Origin: an uncultured Hymenobacter sp.
Lineage (GTDB): Bacteria > Bacteroidota > Bacteroidia > Cytophagales > Hymenobacteraceae
Length of the DNA stretch: 64,000 nt
Direction of reading: 5' to 3'
NCBI GenBank assembly: GCA_913776615.1
Contig: CAJYPK010000015.1
Span: 268,401 to 332,400 of the forward strand
Positions 50,936 to 59,373 of the stretch are shown here, piece after piece. A model generated the notes under the pieces. That model was not told where the DNA came from, ran no database searches, and worked only from the letters and a program-made list of their open reading frames with translations. Position 1 is the first letter of the stretch, and each line of letters begins with the position of its first letter. The translations under genes and the position numbers were made by a program.

Positions 50936-51023
50936 ACCGCGGAAGGCGCGGAGGATTTACGCGGAAGACACGGAGTATCAACCCTCCGCGCCTTCCGCGT
51001 AAGCCTTCCGCGCCTTCCGCGGT
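50936..51023. repeat. Inverted repeat between metY and metX
   Basis: ACCGCGGAAGGCGCGG (50936-50951) is the complement of CCGCGCCTTCCGCGGT (51008-51023). CCGCGCCTTCCGCG-type units also recur between them. This lies just 14 bp upstream of the metX start, so folding could affect metX translation or attenuate the transcript. Confidence 0.85.
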
Positions 51024-51036
51024 AAATTCATTTACC

Positions 51037-52083
51037 ATGAACGAGTCTGTTTTTTTGCTCCCCACTCCCCTGCCGCTGGAAAGCGGCGAGGTGCTGACCG
51101 GTGCCCGGGTGGCCTACCGTACCTGGGGCCAGCTCAACGCCGCGCGCAGCAACGTGGTGTGGGTATGCCACGCGCTCACGGCCAATGCCGACGTGCTCGA
51201 CTGGTGGCCGGGGCTGTTCGGGGCCGGCTGCTTTTTTGATCCTGCCGACTGGTTTATCGTGTGCGCCAACGTACTGGGCTCGTGCTACGGGAGCACCAGT
51301 CCGCTCGACGCCGACCCGGTGACCGGCCGAGGCCGCTACCACGACTTCCCCCTGCTCACCATTCGCGACCTCGTAGCGGCCCACGAAGCTCTGCGGCAAG
51401 AGCTGGGACTGACGCACATTCACACGCTCATCGGGGGTTCGCTGGGCGGCCAGCAGGCGCTGGAATGGGCGGCCAGTCAACCCGGTATAGCTAGCCACTT
51501 GGTGGTTATCGCCACTAGCGCCCGGCATTCGGCCTGGGGTATCGCCTTCAATGAGGCCCAGCGCCTGGCGATTGAGGCCGATGCCACTTACCACGAAAAC
51601 CAGCCCGAGGGTGGCGCAGCGGGCTTGGCAGCTGCCCGCGCCGTAGCCTTGCTCAGCTACCGGGGCTACGATGCCTACACAGCCACCCAGACCGAGCCCG
51701 ACGACGACCGCCTGCGCGACTTCCGGGCCAGCAGCTACCAGCGCTACCAGGGTGCCAAGCTCGTAGCGCGCTTCAACGCCTACAGCTACGTGGTGCTCAC
51801 CCGCGCGATGGACTCGCACAACCTCGGCCGGGGCCGGGGTGGGGTAGCGGCGGCGCTGGCGGGCATCCGGGCGCGCACGCTGGTGCTGGGCATTACCTCC
51901 GACGTACTATTCCCGCTTGGCGAGCAGCGCGACATCGCAGCGGGTATTCCCGGGGCAGTGTACGGCGAGCTGGATTCGAGCTTCGGTCACGATGGCTTTT
52001 TGCTTGAAACAGCTAAGATTTCGCAGGCGCTGGAAGCTTTTTACGCGAGCGAGCTGATACCCCAATCCTCTATTATTCGCTGA
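51037..52083 (+). CDS. metX: Homoserine O-acetyltransferase
   Basis: This 348-residue alpha/beta-hydrolase fold enzyme transfers an acetyl group from acetyl-CoA to homoserine, giving the substrate of MetY. The MetX motif LIGGSLGGQQALEWA contains the nucleophile Ser135. ANVLGSCYGSTSP and AISTDVLFP-like VLGITSDVLFPLGEQ carry the Asp. SSFGHDGFLLE carries the His. ATG 51037 is chosen because the chain then begins with MNESVFLLPTPLPLESGEVL, the typical first strands. An upstream in-frame start would read through the palindromic repeat. It is in the same orientation as metY, separated by that repeat. Confidence 0.95.
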   Translation: MNESVFLLPTPLPLESGEVLTGARVAYRTWGQLNAARSNVVWVCHALTANADVLDWWPGLFGAGCFFDPADWFIVCANVLGSCYGSTSPLDADPVTGRGRYHDFPLLTIRDLVAAHEALRQELGLTHIHTLIGGSLGGQQALEWAASQPGIASHLVVIATSARHSAWGIAFNEAQRLAIEADATYHENQPEGGAAGLAAARAVALLSYRGYDAYTATQTEPDDDRLRDFRASSYQRYQGAKLVARFNAYSYVVLTRAMDSHNLGRGRGGVAAALAGIRARTLVLGITSDVLFPLGEQRDIAAGIPGAVYGELDSSFGHDGFLLETAKISQALEAFYASELIPQSSIIR

Positions 52084-52201
52084 TTATCCGACGCTTGCGC
52101 CTGCCCAGTCCCGCGCAACCCGGCGCTTGCGCCCGGCGCAACTCTGCGGGCAATAACACCAGGACCGTAGTTTCTTTGCAGCTTCTCTGCCCCGCTGCCC
52201 C

Positions 52202-53101
52202 ATGCCTCCCATTGCCCCTCCCTTTCTAAAAGCCGGCCAGCGCGTGGCCATCGTGGCACCCGCCCGCAAAATCAGCACCGCCGAGGTCGAATTTGCGCGC
52301 CAAACGCTGCAAGGCTGGGGTCTGGAAGTGGTGCTGGGCGAAACCATTGATGCGGCGCACCACCAGTTTGCCGGCGAGGACGTACTACGCCGCCGCGACT
52401 TTCAGCGCCAGCTCGACGACCCTAGCATTCGGGCAATCTTGTGCGCCCGCGGCGGCTACGGCACGGCCCGCCTGCTCGACAAGCTGGATTTTACCCAGTT
52501 CGCCAAAAGCCCGAAGTGGATAGCCGGGTTTTCTGATATTACGGTGCTGCACAGCCACTTGCTACGACTGGGTTACCAGAGCATCCACGGAGTGATGCCG
52601 GTGCTGTTTGGGCAAGAGCACGGGGCGGCCGCGCTCGAAAGCCTGCGCCGCGCCCTGTTTGGCGAAGCACTGAGCTGCGCCGCCCCGCCGCACCCGCTCA
52701 ACCGCCCCGGCACGGCCAGCGGCGAATTGGTGGGGGGTAATTTGAGCTTACTCCAAACCATCACGGGCACGCCTTCGCAGGCCAGCTTTGCGGGGCGCAT
52801 TTTGTTTTTGGAAGACCTCGACGAGTACCTCTACCACGTTGACCGGATGTTGCTGCACCTGCACCGCAGCGGGCAGCTCACCGAGCTGGCGGGCCTGGTA
52901 GTGGGTCATTTTTCGCAGATGCGCGACAACGCCGTACCCTTCGGCCACTCAGCCTACGAGATTATCGACCACTACGCCCGCCGCTACCAGTTTCCGGTGG
53001 GCTACGGCTTTCCCATCGGCCACGAGCCCACCAACGAGGCCGTAGTAGTAGGCCGCCCCGTGACCCTGACGGTCGGGCCAGCGGGCAGCCAGCTGGGCTA
53101 G
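52202..53101 (+). CDS. LD-carboxypeptidase (MccF/LdcA family)
   Basis: This 299-residue S66-family peptidase is predicted to cut L,D-bonds in peptidoglycan tetrapeptides during murein recycling. The chain starts PPFLKAGQRVAIVAPARKIS. CARGGYGTARLLDKLDF is the conserved oxyanion-side segment. KWIAGFSDITVLHSHL holds the nucleophile Ser. FLEDLDEYLYHVDRMLLHL carries the Glu and VGYGFPIGHEPTNEAVVVG the His, in the Ser-Glu-His order of the family. There is no signal peptide, which fits a cytoplasmic recycling role. It is 118 bp after metX, and no direct link to methionine metabolism is apparent. Confidence 0.93.
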   Translation: MPPIAPPFLKAGQRVAIVAPARKISTAEVEFARQTLQGWGLEVVLGETIDAAHHQFAGEDVLRRRDFQRQLDDPSIRAILCARGGYGTARLLDKLDFTQFAKSPKWIAGFSDITVLHSHLLRLGYQSIHGVMPVLFGQEHGAAALESLRRALFGEALSCAAPPHPLNRPGTASGELVGGNLSLLQTITGTPSQASFAGRILFLEDLDEYLYHVDRMLLHLHRSGQLTELAGLVVGHFSQMRDNAVPFGHSAYEIIDHYARRYQFPVGYGFPIGHEPTNEAVVVGRPVTLTVGPAGSQLG

Positions 53102-53161
53102 CCCCGGGCGGACCGCCGGCCCTGTTGCAACATATTTTCAACGGCCCGGTCTCATGCGCTG

Positions 53162-53773
53162 ATGAGCAGCCCCCCCGCCTCCTTGCTTACCGACCAGCAG
53201 CTTGTGGCCCAGATACTGGGCGGCAACGCGGCGGCGTTCGGGCAGGTGGTGCGGCGCACCGAGGGCCTGGTCACACAGATGGTTTTCAAGATGATACGGC
53301 ACCCGGCCGATCGCCCCGACCTCGCGCAGGAGATTTATCTAAAAGCCTATAAGAATCTGGCTGGCTTCAAGTTTCAGGCTAAATTATCTACCTGGGTGGG
53401 GCAGATTGCCTACAATACCTGCCTGCATTACCTCGAGAAAAAGCAGCTCGTGCTGCTGGACCCCACCGAGGCTACGGCCGACGAGGACGCCCCCAATTAC
53501 CGGGCCGCGCCTACCCATCTTGCCAGTACCGACGCCGACCCTGAGGCCGCCCTTTTTGGACGCGACCTGGCGGACATTTTGGGGGCGGCCATTGAACAGC
53601 TGCCCCCGCTCTACCGCACGCTCGTCTCGCTCTACCACCAGCAGGAGCTGAGCTACGAAGAAATCGCCCAGATTACCTCCCTACCCGACGGCACGGTAAA
53701 AAACTACCTGTTTCGAGCCCGCAAACAACTCAAACTACATCTGCTGGCTCGCTACCAGCGCGCCGACTTATGA
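53162..53773 (+). CDS. ECF-type RNA polymerase sigma factor
   Basis: This 203-residue sigma-70 family factor has region 2 (DLAQEIYLKAYKNLAGFKFQAKLSTWVGQIAYNTCLHYLEKK) and region 4 (IEQLPPLYRTLVSLYHQQELSYEEIAQITSLPDGTVKNYLFRARKQLK) with a helix-turn-helix at SYEEIAQITSLPDGTVKNYL. A variable linker of about 35 residues lies between them. The last codons overlap the start of the next gene, a candidate anti-sigma factor, by 4 bp, the normal ECF arrangement. A TonB-type receptor follows 1.1 kb downstream, but there is no FecR-like protein. Confidence 0.95.
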   Translation: MSSPPASLLTDQQLVAQILGGNAAAFGQVVRRTEGLVTQMVFKMIRHPADRPDLAQEIYLKAYKNLAGFKFQAKLSTWVGQIAYNTCLHYLEKKQLVLLDPTEATADEDAPNYRAAPTHLASTDADPEAALFGRDLADILGAAIEQLPPLYRTLVSLYHQQELSYEEIAQITSLPDGTVKNYLFRARKQLKLHLLARYQRADL

Positions 53774-54216
53774 CCAGTTCTCACCTCCCGGAGCCTGCCC
53801 TCCAAGCGGCGGCCGAATCTCTGGCTTCACTCCCATCTGCCCAAGCGGCGCATTTGCACGCCTGCGCGCAGTGCCAGCGCCAAGTAGCCCTTTACCGGCA
53901 GCTCTACGTAGCGGCGGCCCAGCTACCACCCCCAGTTTTCAATTTCGATTTGACTGCCAAGGTATTAGCGCAGCTACCTCGGCCCCCGGCCAAACCCGCG
54001 TTTACCTGGGCGCTGGGCTTGGTGGCTGCTCTCGTGGCAGGAGTAGTGGTCGTATTTACGCTCGTATTCGGCGGGGCACTGGCCCAGGCGATGCAGGGCC
54101 TGTTTACGGTGCTGGGTGCCGGGCTGGGAATAGGAGCGGCCGTCTTGCTGGCTGGGCAGTGTCTGGAACTGGTAGCCCAGCACCGCCAACGCATGCGTCT
54201 GCTGGCTTTTTCCTGA
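53770..54216 (+). CDS. Candidate anti-sigma factor with zinc-type motif and membrane segments
   Basis: This 148-residue protein starts inside the stop of the sigma factor gene. Residues about 25-40 contain HLHACAQC, the H-x3-C-x2-C pattern of zinc-binding anti-sigma domains, although the surrounding helix is short. Two hydrophobic segments follow (about residues 78-103, AFTWALGLVAALVAGVVVVFTLVF, and 108-130). The gene order, the coupling and the zinc motif support an anti-sigma role, with the N-terminus in the cytoplasm and the rest in the membrane. The signal sensed is unknown. Confidence 0.7.
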   Translation: MTSSHLPEPALQAAAESLASLPSAQAAHLHACAQCQRQVALYRQLYVAAAQLPPPVFNFDLTAKVLAQLPRPPAKPAFTWALGLVAALVAGVVVVFTLVFGGALAQAMQGLFTVLGAGLGIGAAVLLAGQCLELVAQHRQRMRLLAFS

Positions 54217-54280
54217 TTTTTTGCAACCAGATTCTAACTGGCCGGTCTCATCCGGTATCGTCCCCTTTCTCGCTCGCCTT

Positions 54281-54712
54281 ATGAAAAGTCTTCCGTTGCT
54301 TTTGCTGTTCTGCCTGCTTGCCGGGGGCGCTGCGGCCCAGGGCAGCCCGGCGGCTCCCAACTATGAGGCGCTCTATCCCTTCGTAAAGCAGATCTTGCTG
54401 CCGCTAGTTGGCCTTTACCTACTGTGCAACTTCGTGCTGGCTATCGTGCGCACGGTACTCAACTACTTATTAAAGCGCCAGATAGCCGCCTCAGCCGTTT
54501 CCGAAACCGTGGTGGAGCGGCTGCTCCCCGGTCCGCAGGCCGAGCACAACAAGCTGGTGAAGTGGATAGCGCTGCTGCTGAGCACTGGCACCGGGCTGGC
54601 CCTCTGCAACTGGTACCTGCCGCTGGGTATTCACTCGGTTATTATCTTGATTTTCAGCACGGCGTTCGGCTTTTTGGCTTATTATCTTTTTCTGCGACGC
54701 CAAGCCAGCTAA
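54281..54712 (+). CDS. Small membrane protein, unknown function
   Basis: This 143-residue protein starts with a signal-like hydrophobic segment (MKSLPLLLLFCLLAGGAAAQ). Three further membrane segments follow (about residues 35-55, 93-108 and 112-137). A conserved-looking loop EHNKLVKWIALLLSTGTGLALCNWYLPLGIHS lies between helices. It sits 64 bp after the anti-sigma candidate and is probably in the same operon. No family is recognised. The start at 54281 is chosen because the upstream in-frame extension is not signal-like. Confidence 0.65.
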   Translation: MKSLPLLLLFCLLAGGAAAQGSPAAPNYEALYPFVKQILLPLVGLYLLCNFVLAIVRTVLNYLLKRQIAASAVSETVVERLLPGPQAEHNKLVKWIALLLSTGTGLALCNWYLPLGIHSVIILIFSTAFGFLAYYLFLRRQAS

Positions 54713-54910
54713 GCCTCCACCACACTACCCTACCCGCTACGACTGCCTTCGCTTGCCGAGCTTACTGCTGGGTTAGGCAAGCTATTGTCCTGCCAATGGG
54801 CACTACCGCTCTGTTTCGTTCAGTTCATGAGGGCTAACGCAGGGCTTTCTTATAAAATCGGGACGCCTCCACCACACACCTTTTTTCTGGCCTTTTAATC
54901 CCACGCTCGC

Positions 54911-57487
54911 ATGAAAGCATTGGCAAATTTCGCACTTTTTACTATGCATAGCATAGTAGCTTGCATTAAAAGCAACTCATTTAATCAATACGTTGCAAGT
55001 GGCAGCGCAGCAAAACCTGCCCTGGCAACAGCCTGGTTTAAGCGACTACTCGGGCGGGGCGGCTGGCTGCGGCTAGCGGCACTAGGCGGGCTGCTAGCTG
55101 CTGGCTGGCCCGGCGGAGCAGCGGCCCAAACCTTGGGCGAAGTAGCGGGTACGCTGCTCGAACGGGGTACCCGGCAGCCACTGCCGTTTGCCACCGTCCT
55201 GCTGCGGCGGCTGCCCGATTCTGCCGTGGTTGCCACCGCGCAAACCGCGGCGAACGGCAGCTTTGCGCTGAACAAGCTGCCGCTGGGTCGCTATCTCTTA
55301 CGAGCTGATGCGCTGGGATATCAAGCGAGTAGCCAACCTATTGCGCTAACCATTGCTACCCCAACGGTACGCCTGGGCGAGTGGCTGGCCACCCCGACGG
55401 CCGTACAGCTTGGCGGCGTAGTAGTGCAAGGCGAAAAGGCCGTCATGCTGGCTGATTTAGACAAGAAAGTCATCAACGTGGCCAAGGACCTCAACAGCGC
55501 GGGCGGCACGGCGGCCGACGTGCTGCAAAAAGTGCCCTCGGTGGCGGTGGATGAAAACGGGCAAGTGAGCCTGCGCGGCAACGCAGGCGTGACGATCTAT
55601 CTCGACGGCCAGCCCGCGCCCAGCAGCCTGCGCCTCGACCAGCTGCCCGCCAGCCGCCTCGAAACCATCGAGGTTATCGCCAACCCCGGCGCCCGCTACG
55701 CCGCCCAGGGCACGGGGGGCATCATCAATTTGATTCAGAAAAAACAAGCCCCGGGCGGCTGGAATGGCGACGCGCTGCTCATGGTGGGCACCCGCGCCAA
55801 GTACAACGGCTCGCTCAACCTCGGCCGCAAGGTGGGCAAGTTCAACTTTTATGGCAACGTGAATGGGCTGAATAACAAGTTTCGCGGCAGCTCGGCCTTG
55901 CAGCAAGTTGCTACGGCCGAAGGCCGTACGACCGGCATCGACCAGCGCGGCGGCACCGCCCGCCACCAGGTCAACAAAGCCCTGCGCCTGGGCGTGGACT
56001 ACGACCTGCGGCCCGAGCAAAGCCTGACTCTAACCGCCGAGTTTTACAAAAACGACTTATTCCAAACCAACGACCTCACCACCCTGCTTACGCGGGGCAC
56101 TTCCCCTACCCTCACGCTGCAAAACCAGAACCTGGAAACCGACGACCTATACACCATGCGGCTGGCGGGTAGCTACCGGCATACCTGGGCCGCCCACCCC
56201 GGCCGCGAGCTCACCGCCGGCACGGTCTACATCCTGGACGGCGGCACGGTAACGCCCGAGCAGCGCGTACTCTACGGCCCCGCCGACTACTCCCGGCAGG
56301 CCCGCCGGCAGGTACTCGACGTCACCATTCACATGCCTTCTGCGCAGCTCGACTACGTGCACCCGCTGGACGACAAGCGCCGCTGGGGCGCGGGCGGGAG
56401 AGTCGACGCCATGCTGACGCCCGGTACGGCCGACTACGCGGTGCAGCCGGCGGTCGGGGCCGAGTTTGTCCGCCAGGAGGCTGACTCCTATCGCTACCGT
56501 TATCAGCAGTTTATCCCGCAGGCCTACGGCACTTACCAGCAGAAAGCGGGGGCCTGGGACTACCAGGCAGGCCTCCGGGCCGAGTTTACCGGGCTGCAAG
56601 CCCAGGTGCAGCCCAGCGGCTCGGCCAGCCAGCGCATCTTCAACCTGTTTCCTTCGGCCACGGTGGCGCGAGCCTTGCCCCACGACCAGCGCTTGCAGCT
56701 CAGCTACGCCCGCCGCCTCAACCGGCCCAACTTTTTACAAATCGTTGCCCTGCCCATCTATTCCGACGCCCGCAACTACGCAGTGGGTAACCCCGACCTG
56801 CGCCCCGAGTACTCGCACGTAGCCGAGCTGGGCCACCAGATAAATTGGGCGGCAACTACGCTCAGTACGACGCTGTTCGGGCGCTTTACCGGGCAGGCCA
56901 TCCAAAGCCTGCGCACCATCGACACGCTGGCTACCCGCCGCAGCGGCCAGCCCGACTTCATCACCCGCACCAGCTACGCCAACTTTGGCCGCACCACCAG
57001 CTACGGGCTGGAAGTCTCCCTAACGCAAACCCTGGCCCCGTGGTGGAAGCTCGTTGCTAACGGCTCGTTTTACCGCAGCCAGGTTGCCAGCTACGACGGC
57101 GACGGTACCCGCGCCAACTTCACCGGCACGGCCTATCTGCTCAACACCTTCAGCCCTACCCCGACGCTCACCGTGCAGCTCAGCGGCAACTACCGTGCGC
57201 CGCTGGTGGTGCCGCAGGGTCGCCTGCTGGCCGTGTATGGGCTCGACCTGGCCCTGCGGCAGCGGCTGTTTCACGACCGTGCCGCTCTCACCCTCCGCGT
57301 GAGCGACATCTTCAACACCCGCCGCCAAGTCACCCAATTGCAAGCTCCCAACCTGCTTACCGACCTGCAAACCAAGTACGAAACACGCGTGGGCTACCTG
57401 GGCCTGACGTGGTTTTTCGGCGGCAAAAAGCCCGGCGGTAATCTCGACAACCAGCCCAAAGATGACACGGGCGGTATGGGAGGTTGA
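54911..57487 (+). CDS. TonB-dependent receptor-like outer-membrane protein
   Basis: This 858-residue protein has a long N-terminal leader, with a hydrophobic signal at about residues 50-72 and a cut after AAAQ. Next comes a carboxypeptidase-regulatory-like domain (about 73-155, GEVAGTLLERGTRQPLPFATVLLRR). A plug domain (about 165-275) contains DLNSAGGTAADVLQKVPSVAVDENGQVSLRG and TIEVIANPGARYAAQGTGGIINLI, and the barrel follows. The chain ends TWFFGGKKPGGNLDNQPKDDTGGMGG, a short polar tail. It resembles the OMP_b-brl group of receptors without a SusD partner, and the cargo is unknown. The N-terminal 49 residues before the signal are unusual and the true start may be the ATG at 54944 or later. 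Confidence 0.85.
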   Translation: MKALANFALFTMHSIVACIKSNSFNQYVASGSAAKPALATAWFKRLLGRGGWLRLAALGGLLAAGWPGGAAAQTLGEVAGTLLERGTRQPLPFATVLLRRLPDSAVVATAQTAANGSFALNKLPLGRYLLRADALGYQASSQPIALTIATPTVRLGEWLATPTAVQLGGVVVQGEKAVMLADLDKKVINVAKDLNSAGGTAADVLQKVPSVAVDENGQVSLRGNAGVTIYLDGQPAPSSLRLDQLPASRLETIEVIANPGARYAAQGTGGIINLIQKKQAPGGWNGDALLMVGTRAKYNGSLNLGRKVGKFNFYGNVNGLNNKFRGSSALQQVATAEGRTTGIDQRGGTARHQVNKALRLGVDYDLRPEQSLTLTAEFYKNDLFQTNDLTTLLTRGTSPTLTLQNQNLETDDLYTMRLAGSYRHTWAAHPGRELTAGTVYILDGGTVTPEQRVLYGPADYSRQARRQVLDVTIHMPSAQLDYVHPLDDKRRWGAGGRVDAMLTPGTADYAVQPAVGAEFVRQEADSYRYRYQQFIPQAYGTYQQKAGAWDYQAGLRAEFTGLQAQVQPSGSASQRIFNLFPSATVARALPHDQRLQLSYARRLNRPNFLQIVALPIYSDARNYAVGNPDLRPEYSHVAELGHQINWAATTLSTTLFGRFTGQAIQSLRTIDTLATRRSGQPDFITRTSYANFGRTTSYGLEVSLTQTLAPWWKLVANGSFYRSQVASYDGDGTRANFTGTAYLLNTFSPTPTLTVQLSGNYRAPLVVPQGRLLAVYGLDLALRQRLFHDRAALTLRVSDIFNTRRQVTQLQAPNLLTDLQTKYETRVGYLGLTWFFGGKKPGGNLDNQPKDDTGGMGG

Positions 57488-57490
57488 TTA

Positions 57491-57615
57491 AGCTGTTAGC
57501 CATTAGCGGCTAGCTGTTAGCTTTTATGCAGAAGGCTAACAGCTAGCCGCTAACGGCTAACAACTCAAGTTTTGTACTCAAAAGGCTAATAGCTAGCCGC
57601 TAACAGCTAATAGCT
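57491..57615. repeat. Three-unit inverted/direct repeat after the receptor gene
   Basis: A 31-base unit (57491-57521) is followed by its inverted copy (57535-57565, two mismatches), then a further inverted-type copy at 57585-57615 ending on the stop codon of the convergent hypothetical gene. The core is TTAGCGGCTAGCTGTTAGC. Copies 1 and 2, or 1 and 3, can pair in alternative hairpins. Confidence 0.9.
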
Positions 57616-58061
57616 CAAATTTTGCGTTGGTGGCGCAACCGCTGGGCCACGAGGCCCGCGACCAGCCCACCCACGGTGTACCAGGCCACCGTCATGGCCT
57701 GCGTTTGGGGAGTGCGGTTGCTGGGAGCCTCACCCAAACCCATGGGACCGGGCAGCAGCACCCCGCCCACGCCAGCTAAAGCCCCCAGTAGCAGGCCTCT
57801 TTGCAGACTATGCTTACCGCTACCTACAGCCGTGTAATACAAGCCATTACTAAGCACGTCGCCCAGTAGGGTAGCCGTGTAGGCCGTACCTTCGGCGGGC
57901 TGGGGCAGGTCGGCCAGGTGCAGAATTTTGCGCAGGCCGCGCTCGCCCAGCACATCCATGCGGGGGGCGTCGTGGGGGCGCAGGCGGCGGGCTACTTCGT
58001 GGAGGGCGGTGAGGGCGACGGCCCCGGCAAAGCCAGCGGCCAGGGAAGGCAGAATTTTCAT
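57615..58061 (-). CDS. Hypothetical small membrane-associated protein
   Basis: This 148-residue protein is not recognised. It has an N-terminal hydrophobic helix (SLAAGFAGAVALTALHEVA), a Gly/Leu-rich stretch (LLLGALAGVGGVLLPGPMGLG) and a last hydrophobic segment (VAWYTVGGLVAGLVAQRL), so three short membrane helices are likely. A polar middle with DVLGERGLRKILHLADLPQP lies between the first two. No motif suggests an activity. Its stop codon lies at the edge of a repeat array. Expression level and role are unknown. Confidence 0.65.
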   Translation of the reverse strand: MKILPSLAAGFAGAVALTALHEVARRLRPHDAPRMDVLGERGLRKILHLADLPQPAEGTAYTATLLGDVLSNGLYYTAVGSGKHSLQRGLLLGALAGVGGVLLPGPMGLGEAPSNRTPQTQAMTVAWYTVGGLVAGLVAQRLRHQRKI

Positions 58062-58140
58062 AAAAAGAATGGCTAGTTGCCAGCGGTAGCTTGGTCAGAC
58101 GCAGCCCAGCCAGCCGGGTTGCATAAAATTTTGCGGAGCA

Positions 58141-58172
58141 TTGCGCAGCAACGGCGCGGCGTCTTATATTTG
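58141..58172 (+). promoter_or_regulatory. Promoter of the tRNA-Thr gene
   Basis: TTG at 58141-58143 and TATATTTG at 58165-58172 are 21 bp apart and match the Bacteroidota -33/-7 form. The tRNA begins about 33 bp after the -7 element. Confidence 0.6.
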
Positions 58173-58204
58173 CAGTCCCAAACCGCGTGAGTGGTTCGGA
58201 AAGC

Positions 58205-58280
58205 GCCGATTTAGCTCAGCTGGTAGAGCAGCTCATTCGTAATGAGCAGGTCGTTGGTTCGAGTCCAATAATCGGCTCCA
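58205..58280 (+). tRNA. tRNA-Thr(CGT)
   Basis: The acceptor stem GCCGATT pairs with AATCGGC, with discriminator T and an encoded CCA. The D-arm has AGCTCAGCTGGTAGAGCA. The anticodon stem GCTCA/TGAGC carries the loop TTCGTAA with anticodon CGT (reads ACG). The T-arm has GGTTCGAGTCC. All standard parts are intact. A strong terminator follows at once. Confidence 0.97.
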
Positions 58281-58284
58281 GCAA

Positions 58285-58321
58285 AAAGCCCCTTGCAAAG
58301 AGATTTGCAAGGGGCTTTTTT
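58285..58321 (+). terminator. Rho-independent terminator after tRNA-Thr
   Basis: The hairpin AAAAGCCCCTTGCAAA / TTTGCAAGGGGCTTTTTT starts about 5 bp after the CCA end, so the tRNA is transcribed alone. Confidence 0.9.
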
Positions 58322-58343
58322 AATGGCTTACTACCCGGTGGCT

Positions 58344-58799
58344 TTAGTATACCGATACTTTCGGCATTACTCTTTTTAAGGTTATCCGTTTAGAATCTTC
58401 AATGCCCGTTGGGGAGATAGCCAAGACTTCAAAGCTATCAACCAGCTTGCCGCCCCGGTATATATCGACTAGTTGCGCGTTTTTGCCTTTCGCCAAACGC
58501 AGTTTTTTCTTGGTAAGAAAGCGGGATGCGAGGTCGGGGTGAGCACAGGCATCGTAGGATACGATGGCGAATTTCCGGGCGGTAATCTCCCACGTAGTGT
58601 ATTTGCATAGCCCGGGCGGTAAGGCCCGGGCATCGCTGACGAAAGTCAGCGTTTTAGCCTGGTAATAAGCGCTGTCTGCGCCCGGCGCGTACCATACGCC
58701 GGGTGCAGCCAACCCAGCTCTCGTTAGTTGACCCAAACTTGATAGGGGCAGCAACACTAGACCGGCCAGGCCCGGCAGCAGGTTGGTGAGGTTTATCAT
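58344..58799 (-). CDS. Hypothetical secreted protein (second gene of a coupled pair)
   Basis: This 151-residue protein has an N-terminal signal peptide (hydrophobic residues about 5-22, cut after SLG near residue 23). The mature part is strand-rich (KTLTFVSDARALPPGLCKYTTWEITARKFAIVSYDACAH, AQLVDIYRGGKLVDSFEVLAISPTGIEDSKRITLKRV) with two cysteines (in GLCKY and DACAH) that could form a disulfide. No family is recognised. The start codon overlaps the stop of the upstream gene by 4 bp, so the pair is translated together and probably acts together. Confidence 0.7.
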   Translation of the reverse strand: MINLTNLLPGLAGLVLLPLSSLGQLTRAGLAAPGVWYAPGADSAYYQAKTLTFVSDARALPPGLCKYTTWEITARKFAIVSYDACAHPDLASRFLTKKKLRLAKGKNAQLVDIYRGGKLVDSFEVLAISPTGIEDSKRITLKRVMPKVSVY

Positions 58800-59311
58800 G
58801 GTTGCTTCTTTGCACTAAGTACGCGTTCAATGATAGCGCCTAGCTCTTGGGTAGATAGCAAATCTCGCGTTCCGCTAGCGTGTTGCCTCTGCGCACTTGC
58901 CACGAATAGCAAGTCGGAATAATCGTTGTGAACAGCGTTGCTATGGTACTCGCTACCGTTTTTCAGGTAGAAATCAATAGCTACTCGCCATTTACCCGCC
59001 CATCGCCCATCGCCCGGGCGAAATGGATGCGCCACCCGGTAGGCATGTAGAATAGCTGCAATTATAGCAGAGTCCTTTACTATTCGATCGGGCACGAATT
59101 TATTCTCTAACAATTCCTCTTTGGTCATATCGGGCGTTTGAATCTCGATGCGAGCTATTTCCCCGGCTGAAATTCCTCTCAGCTTAGCTAGCCTCTCAAG
59201 TGGCTGGCTTACATCTGAAAGCTGGCGCGATACCCAAAATGACAAGCCGACTATCAATGTGCCGATGATCAACATTTTATTCAGTATTTTATCGGGAATG
59301 TCTATTGCCAT
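58796..59311 (-). CDS. Hypothetical membrane-anchored protein (first gene of a coupled pair)
   Basis: This 171-residue protein has one N-terminal membrane segment (about residues 11-27, MLIIGTLIVGLSFWVSR). The soluble part is about 140 residues (ISAGEIARIEIQTPDMTKEELLENKFVPDRIVKDSAIIAAILHAYRVAHPFRPGDGRW, then AIDFYLKNGSEYHSNAVHNDYSDLLF). No domain or catalytic motif is recognised. The last codons overlap the start of the following secreted protein gene. Base composition is less GC-rich than the neighbours, a weak hint of acquired origin. Confidence 0.7.
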   Translation of the reverse strand: MAIDIPDKILNKMLIIGTLIVGLSFWVSRQLSDVSQPLERLAKLRGISAGEIARIEIQTPDMTKEELLENKFVPDRIVKDSAIIAAILHAYRVAHPFRPGDGRWAGKWRVAIDFYLKNGSEYHSNAVHNDYSDLLFVASAQRQHASGTRDLLSTQELGAIIERVLSAKKQP

Positions 59312-59373
59312 TAGATAAGCTTGATTTACTTTAATTTAACCACGATTATTTAACTTCGCCAACTGTATTTGAC

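Noticed and set aside
57491..57615. Possible CRISPR array because of repeated units.
   Set aside because: Only three units, in inverted as well as direct order, with no uniform spacers and no cas genes.
58187..58393. A 68-codon frame over the tRNA-Thr gene.
   Set aside because: It covers the tRNA and its terminator and has no other support.
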